Assembly: GCA_023417815.1 (NCBI GenBank)
Contig: JAEZEI010000008.1
Coordinates: forward strand, 1-64,000
DNA length: 64,000 nt
Direction: 5' to 3'
Origin: Bacteroidota bacterium
GTDB lineage: Bacteria > Bacteroidota > Bacteroidia > Chitinophagales > Chitinophagaceae
Each line of letters opens with the position of its first letter. Within the stretch, counting starts at the first letter, position 1. A program made the position numbers and the translations under genes. Shown here one piece after another: positions 51,912 through 60,661 of the stretch. The notes below the pieces were generated by a model. The model saw only the letters and a program-made list of their open reading frames with translations, ran no database searches and was not told the origin of the DNA.

Positions 51912-52039
51912 CGTATTTGTGCAGGTGTGGTATTCAAGGAACCTCAAGCCCGAACAATGATATTCTTCCGACGAAACAGCAGCAGAATAATGAACTGCGG
52001 CCGAACCTGTCAACATCAAGCCGCACTTGCACAAATACG
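51912..52039 (-). ncRNA. 128-nt stem-loop: candidate retron msr-msd RNA or attC-like recombination site
   Basis: CGTATTTGTGCAGGTG (51912-51927) pairs with CACTTGCACAAATACG (52024-52039) with one mismatch, enclosing 96 nt with further imperfect pairing. On the minus strand it lies 215 bp upstream of the XRE-RT operon and 26 bp after the stop of the preceding nuclease gene. Arms flanking a structured interior resemble retron a1/a2 repeats. The nearby GTTGGAC/GTCCAAC at 51907 and the position right after an ORF resemble an integron attC. I cannot decide between them. Confidence 0.4.
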
Positions 52040-52042
52040 CAT

Positions 52043-53069
52043 GTTGCCTGCAGTGCTGCCTTTTTTAGACGCTAAATTTGTCGTTGGTCTTTATTAATTG
52101 CTTCCAATTTTCTCCTAAGCCAATTACAACTCCATCAGAACCTACATAAAAGTCTTGTTCTGGAAACTCCAAAAATTTTTGGGTCATTACTACTTGTTGG
52201 ACACCTATCCCTTTCAAGTCTTTGGTCGTGTATGCGTTAAGGATATTGGTGTTCAGTCCAATAGTTAGGTTGACGTTTGAAAATGTATGCATGGTATATC
52301 CACCTATTTCAGTTGTTTCGTTGTTATTAAGTATATTGACAAAAAGCTTGTAGTAATAAGTAAGATATTCTTCAATGTCGGTGTCCAAATCGAAAAATGT
52401 TTCGTTGTGTCCTTCAGGGTCAATCCAATCAAAGTTAAGCAATTGATTTGCGAAATGTGTTACTGCTCCAACTCTAAGATGAGGATAAGATGCTCCGATT
52501 TGTCTTAGGTTTCGGGTTTGGTTTTTTGCGTCGTTTAACAGGTTTGGTGCCAAGCCGTGGGTTCTTCCTTTACTTTCCATTACAATCCACCTACGACTTG
52601 TGTCCAACCCGACTAGGTCTGGTCTACTTCTGCTTGAGCCAAAACGAAAAGCTTGTCCCGTCGCTCTAAAGTGATTTCTATATACGTCGATATGCAAAAG
52701 CCAAGGAACGTTCAATAAGCGATGAGCAATCAACTTACTGCAAGCAAGTCCTAAAAAGTAAGAAACAGCACTCTTTTCAGAAGGGTCTAAACTTTGGTAA
52801 GCAGAAGATTTAACCAAATTCAGACCGTTTTGAGCAACGTTTGCTACTACCATTGAAGCTCTATACAATATTTCGTATTGAGAATACACCCCATGACTTA
52901 TTACATCAATGAAATTTGCTCTTCCTACAGTTATTGCTGCCCATAGTAATTCTTGGGAAGTTATCGTTAGAGTATTGGTCCTTTGAAATGAAGGTCCATA
53001 ATGTGGTGGAAAGTTGTGACTGGTATATGTTATTTGCATAGTTTAGATTGACTTCGCATTGCAGGCAAC
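52043..53069. repeat. 14-bp inverted repeats bracketing the PD-(D/E)XK gene
   Basis: GTTGCCTGCAGTGC (52043-52056) and GCATTGCAGGCAAC (53056-53069) are inverted copies with one mismatch, 8 and 16 bp outside the single gene they enclose. This suggests the gene moves or was inserted as a cassette of about 1.03 kb. No transposase lies inside. Confidence 0.6.
52065..53039 (-). CDS. PD-(D/E)XK nuclease-like protein
   Basis: A 324-residue protein. The core is SRPDLVGLDTSRRWIVMESK, giving P140-D141...E155-S-K157, the PD-(D/E)XK restriction-nuclease pattern. A further motif, THFANQLLNFDWID, follows. The N-terminal half (TSQELLWAAITVGRANFIDV, AVSYFLGLACSKLIAHRLLN) is helical and may recognise DNA. No methyltransferase is adjacent, so it is either a solitary effector or modification-dependent. 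It is AT-rich, bounded by inverted repeats, and upstream of the retron-like operon on the same strand. Confidence 0.72.
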   Translation of the reverse strand: MQITYTSHNFPPHYGPSFQRTNTLTITSQELLWAAITVGRANFIDVISHGVYSQYEILYRASMVVANVAQNGLNLVKSSAYQSLDPSEKSAVSYFLGLACSKLIAHRLLNVPWLLHIDVYRNHFRATGQAFRFGSSRSRPDLVGLDTSRRWIVMESKGRTHGLAPNLLNDAKNQTRNLRQIGASYPHLRVGAVTHFANQLLNFDWIDPEGHNETFFDLDTDIEEYLTYYYKLFVNILNNNETTEIGGYTMHTFSNVNLTIGLNTNILNAYTTKDLKGIGVQQVVMTQKFLEFPEQDFYVGSDGVVIGLGENWKQLIKTNDKFSV

Positions 53070-53255
53070 TCAAGAATAAAAGCAACCCGAATAATACCCG
53101 CTTACGCAAAACAAATATTGATACTCCCTTTGCGCAGCGCAAATACCATGAACCAGGATAAAATTTAAGCAGCCAATCGCCCCAAAATAAGATCTCCCTC
53201 CCACTTATGCAACACCGTATAAATACGGGATAAGTGTTGCTTCAAAGGCCTTTCC

Positions 53256-54167
53256 CTACTTCCTCCTAAACGTCCTAGCGATCTTCTTGTAGCTGTCCAG
53301 GTATTTATCAAGATCCTCCGCAGCATGGCCGATGATGATATAATAGCCGCCACTTTCAGTAAACAGCATCACCTGGTAAGCAAGTTGAGGTACTCCGGCT
53401 TTGGTTTTGCTGTCGGCGACAATTTCGTAGCCTTTCAGATCATCAACTGTTATTTCGTTGGTCGTTTTAATGACGGCATGCTCACCTCCCGGGAGCTTTT
53501 TAAAGCGTTCTTCGGCATATTTCTTTAGGTCCGTGGCGGAGACTTTTGCAACCGAATTGCCGACGATTAAAGTCGGTTTATCCGTGGGCATTTTTCCATC
53601 GGTGGAATAAAGCAGGCTGCCAGCCATATACTTTATGAGTTTGAAATCGGTGTCCCTGGTATCGACCGTAAACGCAGCCGCCTCCAGAGGATCTTCCTTT
53701 TGTGCGTTATTATAGACCGTCGACAGCAGCGCCGCCCTGATCCCGGCTTCGAGGTTCTTAGAGGCTTCCGGGTAAATGCCGTTGATCATCACGGTATGCT
53801 TATCGTCGCCGAAGATCAGCATCTGTTTCAGGTAAGTTGTGCCGTTAGCGGGTTGGGAAAGACTGATGAACGTGGCTTTTGTGCCATTAAAATCAATGGT
53901 CTCTTTGTTAAGCATCATCATTCCCCGTGACGCCAAGGCTTCAGCCGTAAAACCATCCGCCAGCTCCGGGTAGGGGGCCGGCAATTCGTTTACCATGATA
54001 GACGCTCCCGTTTCCTCATTTTGAAAACCACTGAAGGTTGTAGCCGCCACAAAGCCCGCTGGCGGAACCAGGGAACATTTTGTGCCCGGCACTTTTATAT
54101 GCTTACCGGTTTGCGCAGGTGCGATTTGTGCGAGGAGTATAAAAGGGAGTAGAAGAAGGAGTTTCAT
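53256..54167 (-). CDS. Exported protein of unknown function
   Basis: A 303-residue protein starting at ATG 54167, where a signal peptide begins (MKLLLLLPFILLAQIAPAQ). The mature part alternates strands and loops (GTKCSLVPPAGFVAATTFSG, ASIMVNELPAPYPELADGF, LKQMLIFGDDKHTVMINGIY) and ends DLDKYLDSYKKIARTFRRK. The opening VPGTKCSLVPPAGF and internal FSGFQNEETGASIMV are seen in periplasmic proteins of Bacteroidota, but I cannot attach a named function. Codon use returns to the core pattern here, which marks the right-hand edge of the AT-rich accessory stretch. Confidence 0.75.
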   Translation of the reverse strand: MKLLLLLPFILLAQIAPAQTGKHIKVPGTKCSLVPPAGFVAATTFSGFQNEETGASIMVNELPAPYPELADGFTAEALASRGMMMLNKETIDFNGTKATFISLSQPANGTTYLKQMLIFGDDKHTVMINGIYPEASKNLEAGIRAALLSTVYNNAQKEDPLEAAAFTVDTRDTDFKLIKYMAGSLLYSTDGKMPTDKPTLIVGNSVAKVSATDLKKYAEERFKKLPGGEHAVIKTTNEITVDDLKGYEIVADSKTKAGVPQLAYQVMLFTESGGYYIIIGHAAEDLDKYLDSYKKIARTFRRK

Positions 54168-55142
54168 TTTATTGTTTAAGATTGATGATGCCATGGTTTT
54201 GGGTAGGGAACCGATGGAAACGGCAATCACAATATAGGGTTTATCATCTTTTCAACGAGTCTGGATTTTAATCATGGAACGCTGGTGCAGCCTGCGACAT
54301 CACACGCGAGTGGGGCGGGACGAACATGCGGGCCGTCACCTAAAGCCCCTTCTTTAGGAAAGGCGATCTCTAACCCCACACTAAAGTGCGGGGTTATGAG
54401 ATTCAGCATTTGGTTTTACAGAGAAAATATTATGCAGATTGAATAATAATACCATCATGCTTTAGGCAAAAAAAATGATTTTCAATAGAACCCGGATTCC
54501 CCGCCTCAGAAAAAGCATGGTTGGAAGTTTGAAGTTGGAAGTTGGAGGTAGAAGGTTACAGATAGATTGCCATTTAAGCATCCAGATTCCCGCCACAGCA
54601 AGCATGGCGTTAAGAAATTTACGGAACGGAGCGTGCCCGCCGCAGGCGGGAGCAGAAAAAGCAGCGACAAACATATAAGGATTGCAAAGTTTGAACTGTG
54701 AGCCTTTTTTTCTGCAGCGCAGTGCAGTAAATTTTAGCCAAATGCTTGCGTAGGCGGAAACTTTTTCTTTGGTTACTTTCTTTTGGGCAAAAGAAAGTAA
54801 CAAAGCTAGTCCATAGGGGTGAAATATGTCAGCGATGGGTGAATCCCCGTAGGGGTAGACCCATCGAAATGCAACAGTCATAACCAGCGAAAGCCCTGGA
54901 GGGGCGAAATATCTTTTGCATCAATCAAAATAATAGTTGGTATCCCGCACCTTCGGCGCTTTGCGAATTATATTCTTTCTTGTACCGCCAGTTGCACTGG
55001 CGGCTGGGAGATTTCGCCCCTTCGGGGCTAACGGGTAGGGGCTGACTGATACCTTACGTTTTATTGATATTGCCGCCACTGCATAACTACACGCCCTAAA
55101 CGCAATTTGGTGTAGAATAACAAAGCCATTAGATGAATAAAT
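54168..55142. repeat. Repeat-rich intergenic region with a 264-bp dispersed repeat
   Basis: No gene is supported in this 975-bp stretch. It has a CCCCACACTAAAGTGCGGGG hairpin (about 54374), GGTTGGAAGTTTGAAGTTGG tracts, a 264-bp repeat (54551-54814) that recurs at 57437-57683, and CCCTGGAGGGGCGAAAT and GCCAGTTGCACTGGCGGC hairpins (54890-55030). Copy 1 of the long repeat contains a 15-bp CCCGCCGCAGGCG micro-insertion (about 54634-54648) absent from copy 2. Confidence 0.8.
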
Positions 55143-55754
55143 CTAGAGAGGCTTATCAAGATTAAAAATCTGTTCAAACTGTCGTTTGAGGTACATAAAT
55201 TTTTTACGATTTGGATTTCCCGGGCAACATTCTTCAAACCTTCCGGGAGCATAAAACTGGGAATGGCTGTTTTTCCTTCTTGTGTTGAAGGTTAATAAAT
55301 ATGAAGGGCCATCAATAACTATACATTGTTTACCTGGGAACCGTGTAGTACAATCTTCCATGGCTACTTCATCTTTAGTATCATCATAATCAACATTCCA
55401 GTTTTCGGCATTATCAAATACATCAAGAACTTCATTATAGGTTTGCCTGGTTAATGGCACGCTATCCAATGCAATCGCGGAATTATTTCCTGTTGATATA
55501 AAAACCGGGAGCTTTAAATGATAGGCTGTAGCAGATTTTTTGCTAAATGCGACGTAATAATTATCCTGTGACCTGATATTCCTTGGAATCCTGTAAATAC
55601 CGACTACCAGGTCAAACCTGTTTAATAAGGTAGTGGCCATACTATCCTGGTGATTTGAAGCCTTACTCTCCTGGATACGATCCATGGCAACATTCAGTCT
55701 TTTATTGCATGATCCCAATATGCCCAGCAGGAACACGAGTGTTATTATCCGCAT
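55143..55754 (-). CDS. Putative lipoprotein
   Basis: A 203-residue protein with a lipobox ILGSC (Cys16) after a hydrophobic start. The mature part includes FDLVVGIYRIPRNIRSQDNY, CTTRFPGKQCIVIDGPSY and CCPGNPNRKKF, with several cysteines that could form disulfides. No domain is recognised. It stands alone between repeat blocks. Confidence 0.72.
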   Translation of the reverse strand: MRIITLVFLLGILGSCNKRLNVAMDRIQESKASNHQDSMATTLLNRFDLVVGIYRIPRNIRSQDNYYVAFSKKSATAYHLKLPVFISTGNNSAIALDSVPLTRQTYNEVLDVFDNAENWNVDYDDTKDEVAMEDCTTRFPGKQCIVIDGPSYLLTFNTRRKNSHSQFYAPGRFEECCPGNPNRKKFMYLKRQFEQIFNLDKPL

Positions 55755-56650
55755 TATTTCTAAAATAACGAATTAACGAATGAACAGGCTGCCAAACAAC
55801 CGTATAAATACGGATTTATTTAGTGTGGATTGATCCTATTCTTGCATTCATGATAATAATTATTGCCGCCCCTGCAGGGCTCTACCTTTGATGATGGTCA
55901 TTCTATCCGCCAGTTGCACTGGCGGCTGGGAGATTTCGCCCCTTTGGGGCTTTGCATTATTATCCAACCACTCTCTATATCCATTGGCATTTTGAATTCG
56001 GTAGAGACGCATCATCATGCGTCTCAGTTGGAAATATTGATCGAACATGTAGAAACGCAATATTTTGCGTCTCATTCCCGGGACTAAAGCCCCTGTTTGA
56101 AAAACACATTATGAATTCACAACCTGAAGGTCGTGGCAATTAACTTAAAGAGCTAAAGCTCGATGATTGAGGGACGGACGTAACCCACACTAAAGCGCGG
56201 GGTTGAATATGATGTCGCCCCTACGGGGCTATCCTTTTTTATTTTACTTGGGTTTTATTATTATGTTATCGCCCGCCACGGCGGGCTTATCGCATGCGGA
56301 ATTTATTCTGCATGCGTCCCTACGGATGATAAGCATAGGCGGTGAATTTATTCACCTCCATTCGCGATGCCACAATAATATTTCATCATCACCGCAAAAT
56401 TTATCGGTAGAGACGCATCATCATGCGTCTCATCAGTCCAATAAGAAACCAGTTGTAGAGACGCAAGATCTTGCGTCTCAATCCAGATGCATCGTAGGGC
56501 TAAAGCCCCTTTTTTAGGTAAGGCGATCTCGAACCCCACACTAAAGTGCGGGGTTTATTATGATGTCACCCCTACGGGGCCAGGTAGAGACGCAACGTGT
56601 CCGACTTGGGTGGCTATCTTGCATTTTTCTATTGAAGAAACCAGTCGTTT
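55755..56650. repeat. Repeat-rich intergenic region
   Basis: No gene is supported in this 900-bp stretch. It holds CCGCCAGTTGCACTGGCGGC (about 55908), CCCTTTGGGGC and CCCTACGGGGC hairpins, GAGACGCATCATCATGCGTCTC palindromes at 56004-56025 and around 56409, GAGACGCAAGATCTTGCGTCTC near 56458, a CGCCCGCCACGGCGGGC micro-palindrome (about 56270) and CCCCACACTAAAGTGCGGGG (about 56534). Confidence 0.78.
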
Positions 56651-57295
56651 CTATTTATTAATATAAAAAACGGTATCTATAAAGAATAGTGTGTCGGAAT
56701 TTACAAGAACATTTTCATCATGCATATCTTCCAGGATTAATCCGAATTCTGGATGGCGGTAATCCTGGCGAATTACATGAATGAATCCATTAAATTCAAG
56801 AAACTTCCGGATATCATCTAATTCTGCAAGTTTGTCTGAAGGAATGAAGGGTTGTTTCAATAGGGCATAGAGATGATCACCTTCCCTTTTGAATCCTAAT
56901 AATTGATAGGATGTATTTTCAAAAAATAAATTGTGAAGTAAGACACTGTTGAGAAATTCCAGCCAGGTAGCATAATAAACTCCATCATTCAATTTGATCA
57001 CACATACTTCCTCTTCACTATAATAGATTTTCGCTTCACCACCGTGTGTTAAATATTTATAATGGGAAGGCAATTCGGTTATTGCCAGGTGATGATCATT
57101 GCAGAAACTTTCTATAAGGATTTCCTGCTCTTTTTTAATGAGGGCATTACCTTCGAAGTTCTTTTTAACCGGGCCACCTGACGTGAAGCGTCTGCAAAGG
57201 AAATTCCGGAGCGCTGTGCAATTATCCTCTTGCCCTTTAAGGATAACTCCTTCAGTGATATTTTCAATTTTGCCTCGGGTATCATCCGGTAACAT
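56651..57295 (-). CDS. Kinase-fold-like (polyvalent-kinase type) protein
   Basis: A 214-residue protein. LTHGGEAKIYY and VCVIKLND could be the glycine-rich loop and the ATP-binding lysine strand. YALLKQPFI would be the hinge, and DMHDENVLVNSDTLFFIDTV fits a catalytic loop (H-D-x-N) followed by a DFG-like ID. This pattern matches the Kinase-PolyVal type found in phage and mobile-element polyvalent proteins. Several positions are degenerate, so it may be a pseudokinase. It stands alone between repeat blocks, which suggests a decayed or captured mobile-element domain. Confidence 0.6.
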   Translation of the reverse strand: MLPDDTRGKIENITEGVILKGQEDNCTALRNFLCRRFTSGGPVKKNFEGNALIKKEQEILIESFCNDHHLAITELPSHYKYLTHGGEAKIYYSEEEVCVIKLNDGVYYATWLEFLNSVLLHNLFFENTSYQLLGFKREGDHLYALLKQPFIPSDKLAELDDIRKFLEFNGFIHVIRQDYRHPEFGLILEDMHDENVLVNSDTLFFIDTVFYINK

Positions 57296-58117
57296 TTATG
57301 TAAATATAAATAAAATCAGTGAGGTTGCAGGTTTGATCCGCCGGAGGCGGACAAGCGTTGGAGGTTGGAAGTTTGAAGTTTGAAGTTTGAAGTTGGAGGT
57401 TGGAAGTTTGAAGTTTGAAGTTGGAAGTTGGAATTAGAAGGTTACAGATAGACTGTCATTAGCTTCCAGATCCCCGCCACAGCAAGCATGGCGTTAAGAA
57501 ATTTACGGAACGGAGCGGGAGCAGAAAAAGCAGCGATAAACATAAAAGGACTGCAAAGTTTGAAGTGGGAGCCTTTTTTTCTGCAGCGCAGTGCAGTAAA
57601 TTTTAGCCAAATGCTTGCGTAGGCGGAAGCTTTTTCTTTGCTTACTTTCTTTTGGGCAAAAGAAAGTAACAAACCTAGTCCATGCTAAAGCGCGGGGTTG
57701 CCTATTATGCCGCCCCTATGGGGCTTTGTTTATACATGATTTTCGGTTCACTATTAACATGTCGCTCCTACGGAGCTTTTAGCATGCGGAATTCATTCTG
57801 CATGCCAGGCAACGGATGATAATCTTAGGGGGTGAATTTATTCACCCCCTTATTCGCGATGGCATGGAATGATGGCATTCATCACCAAGAAAAAATCGGT
57901 AGAGCTGCATTAACATGCATCTAACGGAGCCTAATTCAAAAGATTGCAAAAACGCAACATTTTGTTGTCCCCTTTTTGTGTATGCATCCTGCGTAGATAT
58001 TCGCAATTGCACCGCGGATCTTCACTGATCTGCGTTCAATCTGCGAAAGGATCAGCGTTTATCTGCGGGAACTATTTTTATTCCGGATGTAATTATAAAA
58101 GAGAATTTTACCGATGC
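57296..58117. repeat. Repeat-rich intergenic region with second copy of the 264-bp repeat
   Basis: No gene is supported. GCCGGAGGCGGAC lies at about 57340, tandem GGAAGTTTGAAGTTTGAAG tracts at 57360-57432, the second long-repeat copy at 57437-57683 (ending AGAAAGTAACAAACCTAGTC), several CCCCTATGGGG and CTCCTACGGAG hairpins, and a CGCAGAT-type block at 58000-58075. Confidence 0.8.
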
Positions 58118-58582
58118 TTATTTCAACTCCGCTAGCACCAGCTTCTTCATCTTAAAGGTATTAGTCAATGCCTTCTCCCTCACCTTCGCATCTTCGCCAT
58201 GAATAAGATCGAAGTATTCCACAGGCACTACCTGCCACGACAGCCCATACTTATCCTTGCACCAGCCGCAGGGACCTTCTTCACCGCCGTTTGAAGTAAG
58301 GGCCTCCCAGTAATAATCCGTTTCAGCCTGGTCTTTTGTGTTTATTACAAAAGAAACGGCTTCATTGAATTTAAACATGGGCCCGGCTGCCAGGATGCTG
58401 AATTCCATTCCGGCAATTTCCACGACAGCAGTATCAAAAGAACTTCCGCCCATCTCAGGTGGATTGGTAAACTGGTGGTAGTCTTTTAATTTACCGTCTT
58501 TGAAAATAGACAGGTAATAGTTTGCAGCTTCCTTAGCATCTTTTTCTACCCAAAGGCAGGGCGTGATTTTTTGTTGATTCAT
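58118..58582 (-). CDS. VOC-family (PhnB / 3-demethylubiquinone methyltransferase-like) protein
   Basis: A 154-residue protein of the vicinal oxygen chelate fold. KITPCLWVEKDAKEAANYYL starts the first beta-alpha-beta unit. GMEFSILAAGPMFKFNEAVS and EEGPCGWCKDKYGLSWQVVP are the conserved PhnB-like blocks. These proteins are usually annotated as 3-demethylubiquinone-9 3-methyltransferase-like, but the fold does not imply that activity. The real substrate is unknown. Confidence 0.88.
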   Translation of the reverse strand: MNQQKITPCLWVEKDAKEAANYYLSIFKDGKLKDYHQFTNPPEMGGSSFDTAVVEIAGMEFSILAAGPMFKFNEAVSFVINTKDQAETDYYWEALTSNGGEEGPCGWCKDKYGLSWQVVPVEYFDLIHGEDAKVREKALTNTFKMKKLVLAELK

Positions 58583-58848
58583 ATCGTGTGTTTAATGATA
58601 CAAATTTCTAATATAGGTTTTTATTGAAGAGGGTGTAACTCCGGCATTTTTGAGGGGGAATTACGTAAAACGGCTGTGCGATTATGAATAGTTCCCGCAG
58701 ATTCTCGGGGATTGTTTCGCAGATTCCCACAGAATAGATAAAATAAAATCACCGTTCATCTGCGCCTTATACTTTATAAGAAATCATAAGGGTAATAGAA
58801 AATCTGCGCGTCTCTGCGGGAAACCATTTGAACCGGAATGTACTAAAC
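58583..58848. repeat. CCCGCAGAT inverted-repeat block
   Basis: The region from GTTCCCGCAGATTCTCGG (about 58682) to TCTGCGCGTCTCTGCGGGAA (about 58825) is another copy of the CCCGCAGAT block in a convergent or tandem gap. Confidence 0.75.
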
Positions 58849-59124
58849 CTATACCCCCACTTGCCCGTTATTCAGAAACGAATCCAGCTTCCGACGTATC
58901 TCCGCATCATCGAAGATGCATAGCAGCAGCTCTTTCTGGCGGGTGGAAACATGCATGTTCTGGCCCGTCCCGGGCGACCAGTCGATGGTTATTTTTCCCC
59001 CGGGGAGGATATTATGAAGCTGCTCATCGGGAAGGAAAAGCCTTACCTGCCTGTCTGTTTGTGCGAGCACCGCAGTATAGGCAGTGCCTTTATAGTGAAA
59101 TTTCTTTGTGAAGATCCTGGACAT
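58849..59124 (-). CDS. Small conserved protein, paralogue of 61373-61627
   Basis: A 91-residue protein starting at ATG 59124 (MSRIFTKKFHYKGTAY). It shares the plan SRIFTKKFHYKG...PDEQLHNILPGGKITI with MARIFTTRFTYQ...PDESLHHILPDGKITF of the gene at 61373. Beta-rich, cytoplasmic, no known function. The two paralogues flank the DUF72 and AraC genes. Confidence 0.7.
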   Translation of the reverse strand: MSRIFTKKFHYKGTAYTAVLAQTDRQVRLFLPDEQLHNILPGGKITIDWSPGTGQNMHVSTRQKELLLCIFDDAEIRRKLDSFLNNGQVGV

Positions 59125-59207
59125 AAAATTCTTTTGCGGACACATGAATGGATTTGTTCAGCGTCCAATAATTGTTTGTTTGTTTTGCCTGATCAGGAAG
59201 CTTCAAC

Positions 59208-59366
59208 ATGGTACGCGCATTTATTTCCAGACGGATTGCGGTTGACCAGAAACGTATTGAGATACTTCCTCCAGGTATTTGGCCTGTGATCGATCAAGAG
59301 CAGTATGTATCGAATCTTAATCCTGCAGCAGTAATTGCCGCATTTATGGAGAAAGTTTGTAATTAA
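59208..59366 (+). CDS. Possible small protein (52 residues)
   Basis: An open frame from ATG 59208 to TAA 59366 (MVRAFISRRIAVDQKRIEIL, ending AAFMEKVCN). An in-frame TGA lies 18 bp upstream of the start codon. Composition is protein-like, but no homologue is recognised and no ribosome site is evident. It could also be a remnant of a longer gene. Confidence 0.35.
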   Translation: MVRAFISRRIAVDQKRIEILPPGIWPVIDQEQYVSNLNPAAVIAAFMEKVCN

Positions 59367-59520
59367 AAAGTGACTTTGGGAGATATCTCAGCACTGCCAA
59401 ATACAGTGTTTAAATATAACTGTAACAAGATAAACCATTAAATCCAAAATATGGCATTTATTCTGATTATGTTTGTTAAAGGTATCGGCACCCATCTTGC
59501 CCTATCCCATTAAAACATTT

Positions 59521-60243
59521 ATGCCGTGTGCATACATAGGAACTTCGGGCTGGCATTATAAACACTGGAAGGGAACGTATTACCCGGCCGACATCAAAGC
59601 TGCGGATCAGTTCAGTGTTTACCAGGAACGGCTTGGCACGGTAGAGGTCAACAATACATTTTATCGGCTCCCGGAAGCAGAAACTTTTGGGAACTGGGCA
59701 GCGGCATCAAAAGAGGACTTCATTTTTTCGGTAAAAGCCAGCCGATTCTTCACCCATAACAAAAAGCTGAACGTATCAAAAGAGGAGATGCACCTGTTCT
59801 TCGACCGGGTGAGCCATCTCGGTGAAAAGCTTGGTGTCATCCTGTTCCAGCTTCCACCGAAATGGAAGATGAATACGGAGCGCCTGCGGTATTTTCTTTC
59901 CAACCTCCCGGAAGGTTACCGGTATACATTTGAATTCAGGGATCAGTCGTGGTACCATGAAGAGGTTTATTCCATCTTAAAAGAATTCAACATCGCCTTC
60001 TGCATTTACGAACTGGCGGGGCATCGATCGCCGGAGGTCATCACCGCCGATTTTGTTTACATAAGGCTGCACGGTCCCGGTGAAAAATATTCCGGCGATT
60101 ATTCAAAACAGGTCCTGGCTGCCTGGGCAAGGAAATGCAAAAAGTGGATGAAGGAGGGGAGGGATGTATATGTTTATTTCGATAACGACATCGGCGGCCA
60201 TGCCGGGTTTAATGCCGGCGAGTTAAAGAATATGCTTCTATAA
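59521..60243 (+). CDS. DUF72 (YecE-like) protein
   Basis: A 240-residue protein starting at ATG 59521. The opening AYIGTSGWHYKHWKGTYYP and the blocks VEVNNTFYRLPEAETFGNWA, FSVKASRFFTHNKKL, FQLPPKW, TFEFRDQSW and VYVYFDNDIGGHAGFNA are diagnostic of DUF72, a TIM-barrel family. The biochemical role is not established, though conserved His/Asp/Arg positions suggest an enzyme. No operon partner. Confidence 0.93.
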   Translation: MPCAYIGTSGWHYKHWKGTYYPADIKAADQFSVYQERLGTVEVNNTFYRLPEAETFGNWAAASKEDFIFSVKASRFFTHNKKLNVSKEEMHLFFDRVSHLGEKLGVILFQLPPKWKMNTERLRYFLSNLPEGYRYTFEFRDQSWYHEEVYSILKEFNIAFCIYELAGHRSPEVITADFVYIRLHGPGEKYSGDYSKQVLAAWARKCKKWMKEGRDVYVYFDNDIGGHAGFNAGELKNMLL

Positions 60244-60661
60244 TAGAGCAAAACCTCGCGTTTCATCAAACTCTTGCGCAGGCGAAGAAAACACAGTACC
60301 ACAAATAAATCATGAAATACCGTTTATTAAGCATACCTTAACTGGGTTATTTCCCGGCAAACCGGGACATTTCCTACAGTCTCTTCTTCATCACTTCTCT
60401 TAAAAGCAACAGCGAGCCTGTTGCCAAATTAATTCCTGCAAACTGTTTAGTTTTCGCCCTGGCGCTGCAATGCGGCACAGCGCAGATCAAAACTTATTAG
60501 CAAAATGAAATAAAGGAAGCATCACATTATGATCATTATCGCACGAAACCCGGCGTTGAACCGGGCATGGAAAAAGGAGAACTGGACCCCTCCCGGCATT
60601 TCTCCCATAGGTTTGCAACAGGCTATTTCCGGTAGATGGATGCATACACTATAGTTATGAC
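60244..60661. other. Intergenic region, possible 41-codon frame
   Basis: No conserved gene or repeat family is recognised in these 418 bp. A 41-codon frame at 60529-60654 has AGGAAG 9 bp before its ATG, but its sequence (MIIIARNPALNRAWKKENWT) is not recognisable. The AraC promoter should lie at the 3' end of this stretch. Confidence 0.4.

Noticed and set aside
51837..52034. Minus-strand 65-codon frame
   Set aside because: It is produced by the stem-loop at 51912-52039; the two arms encode unrelated peptides and there is no support for translation.
54462..54881. Conserved-looking frame repeated at 57442-57672
   Set aside because: Both lie in the 250-bp dispersed repeat; differences include a 15-bp insertion within very GC-rich palindromic sequence. 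Kept as a repeat, not a gene.
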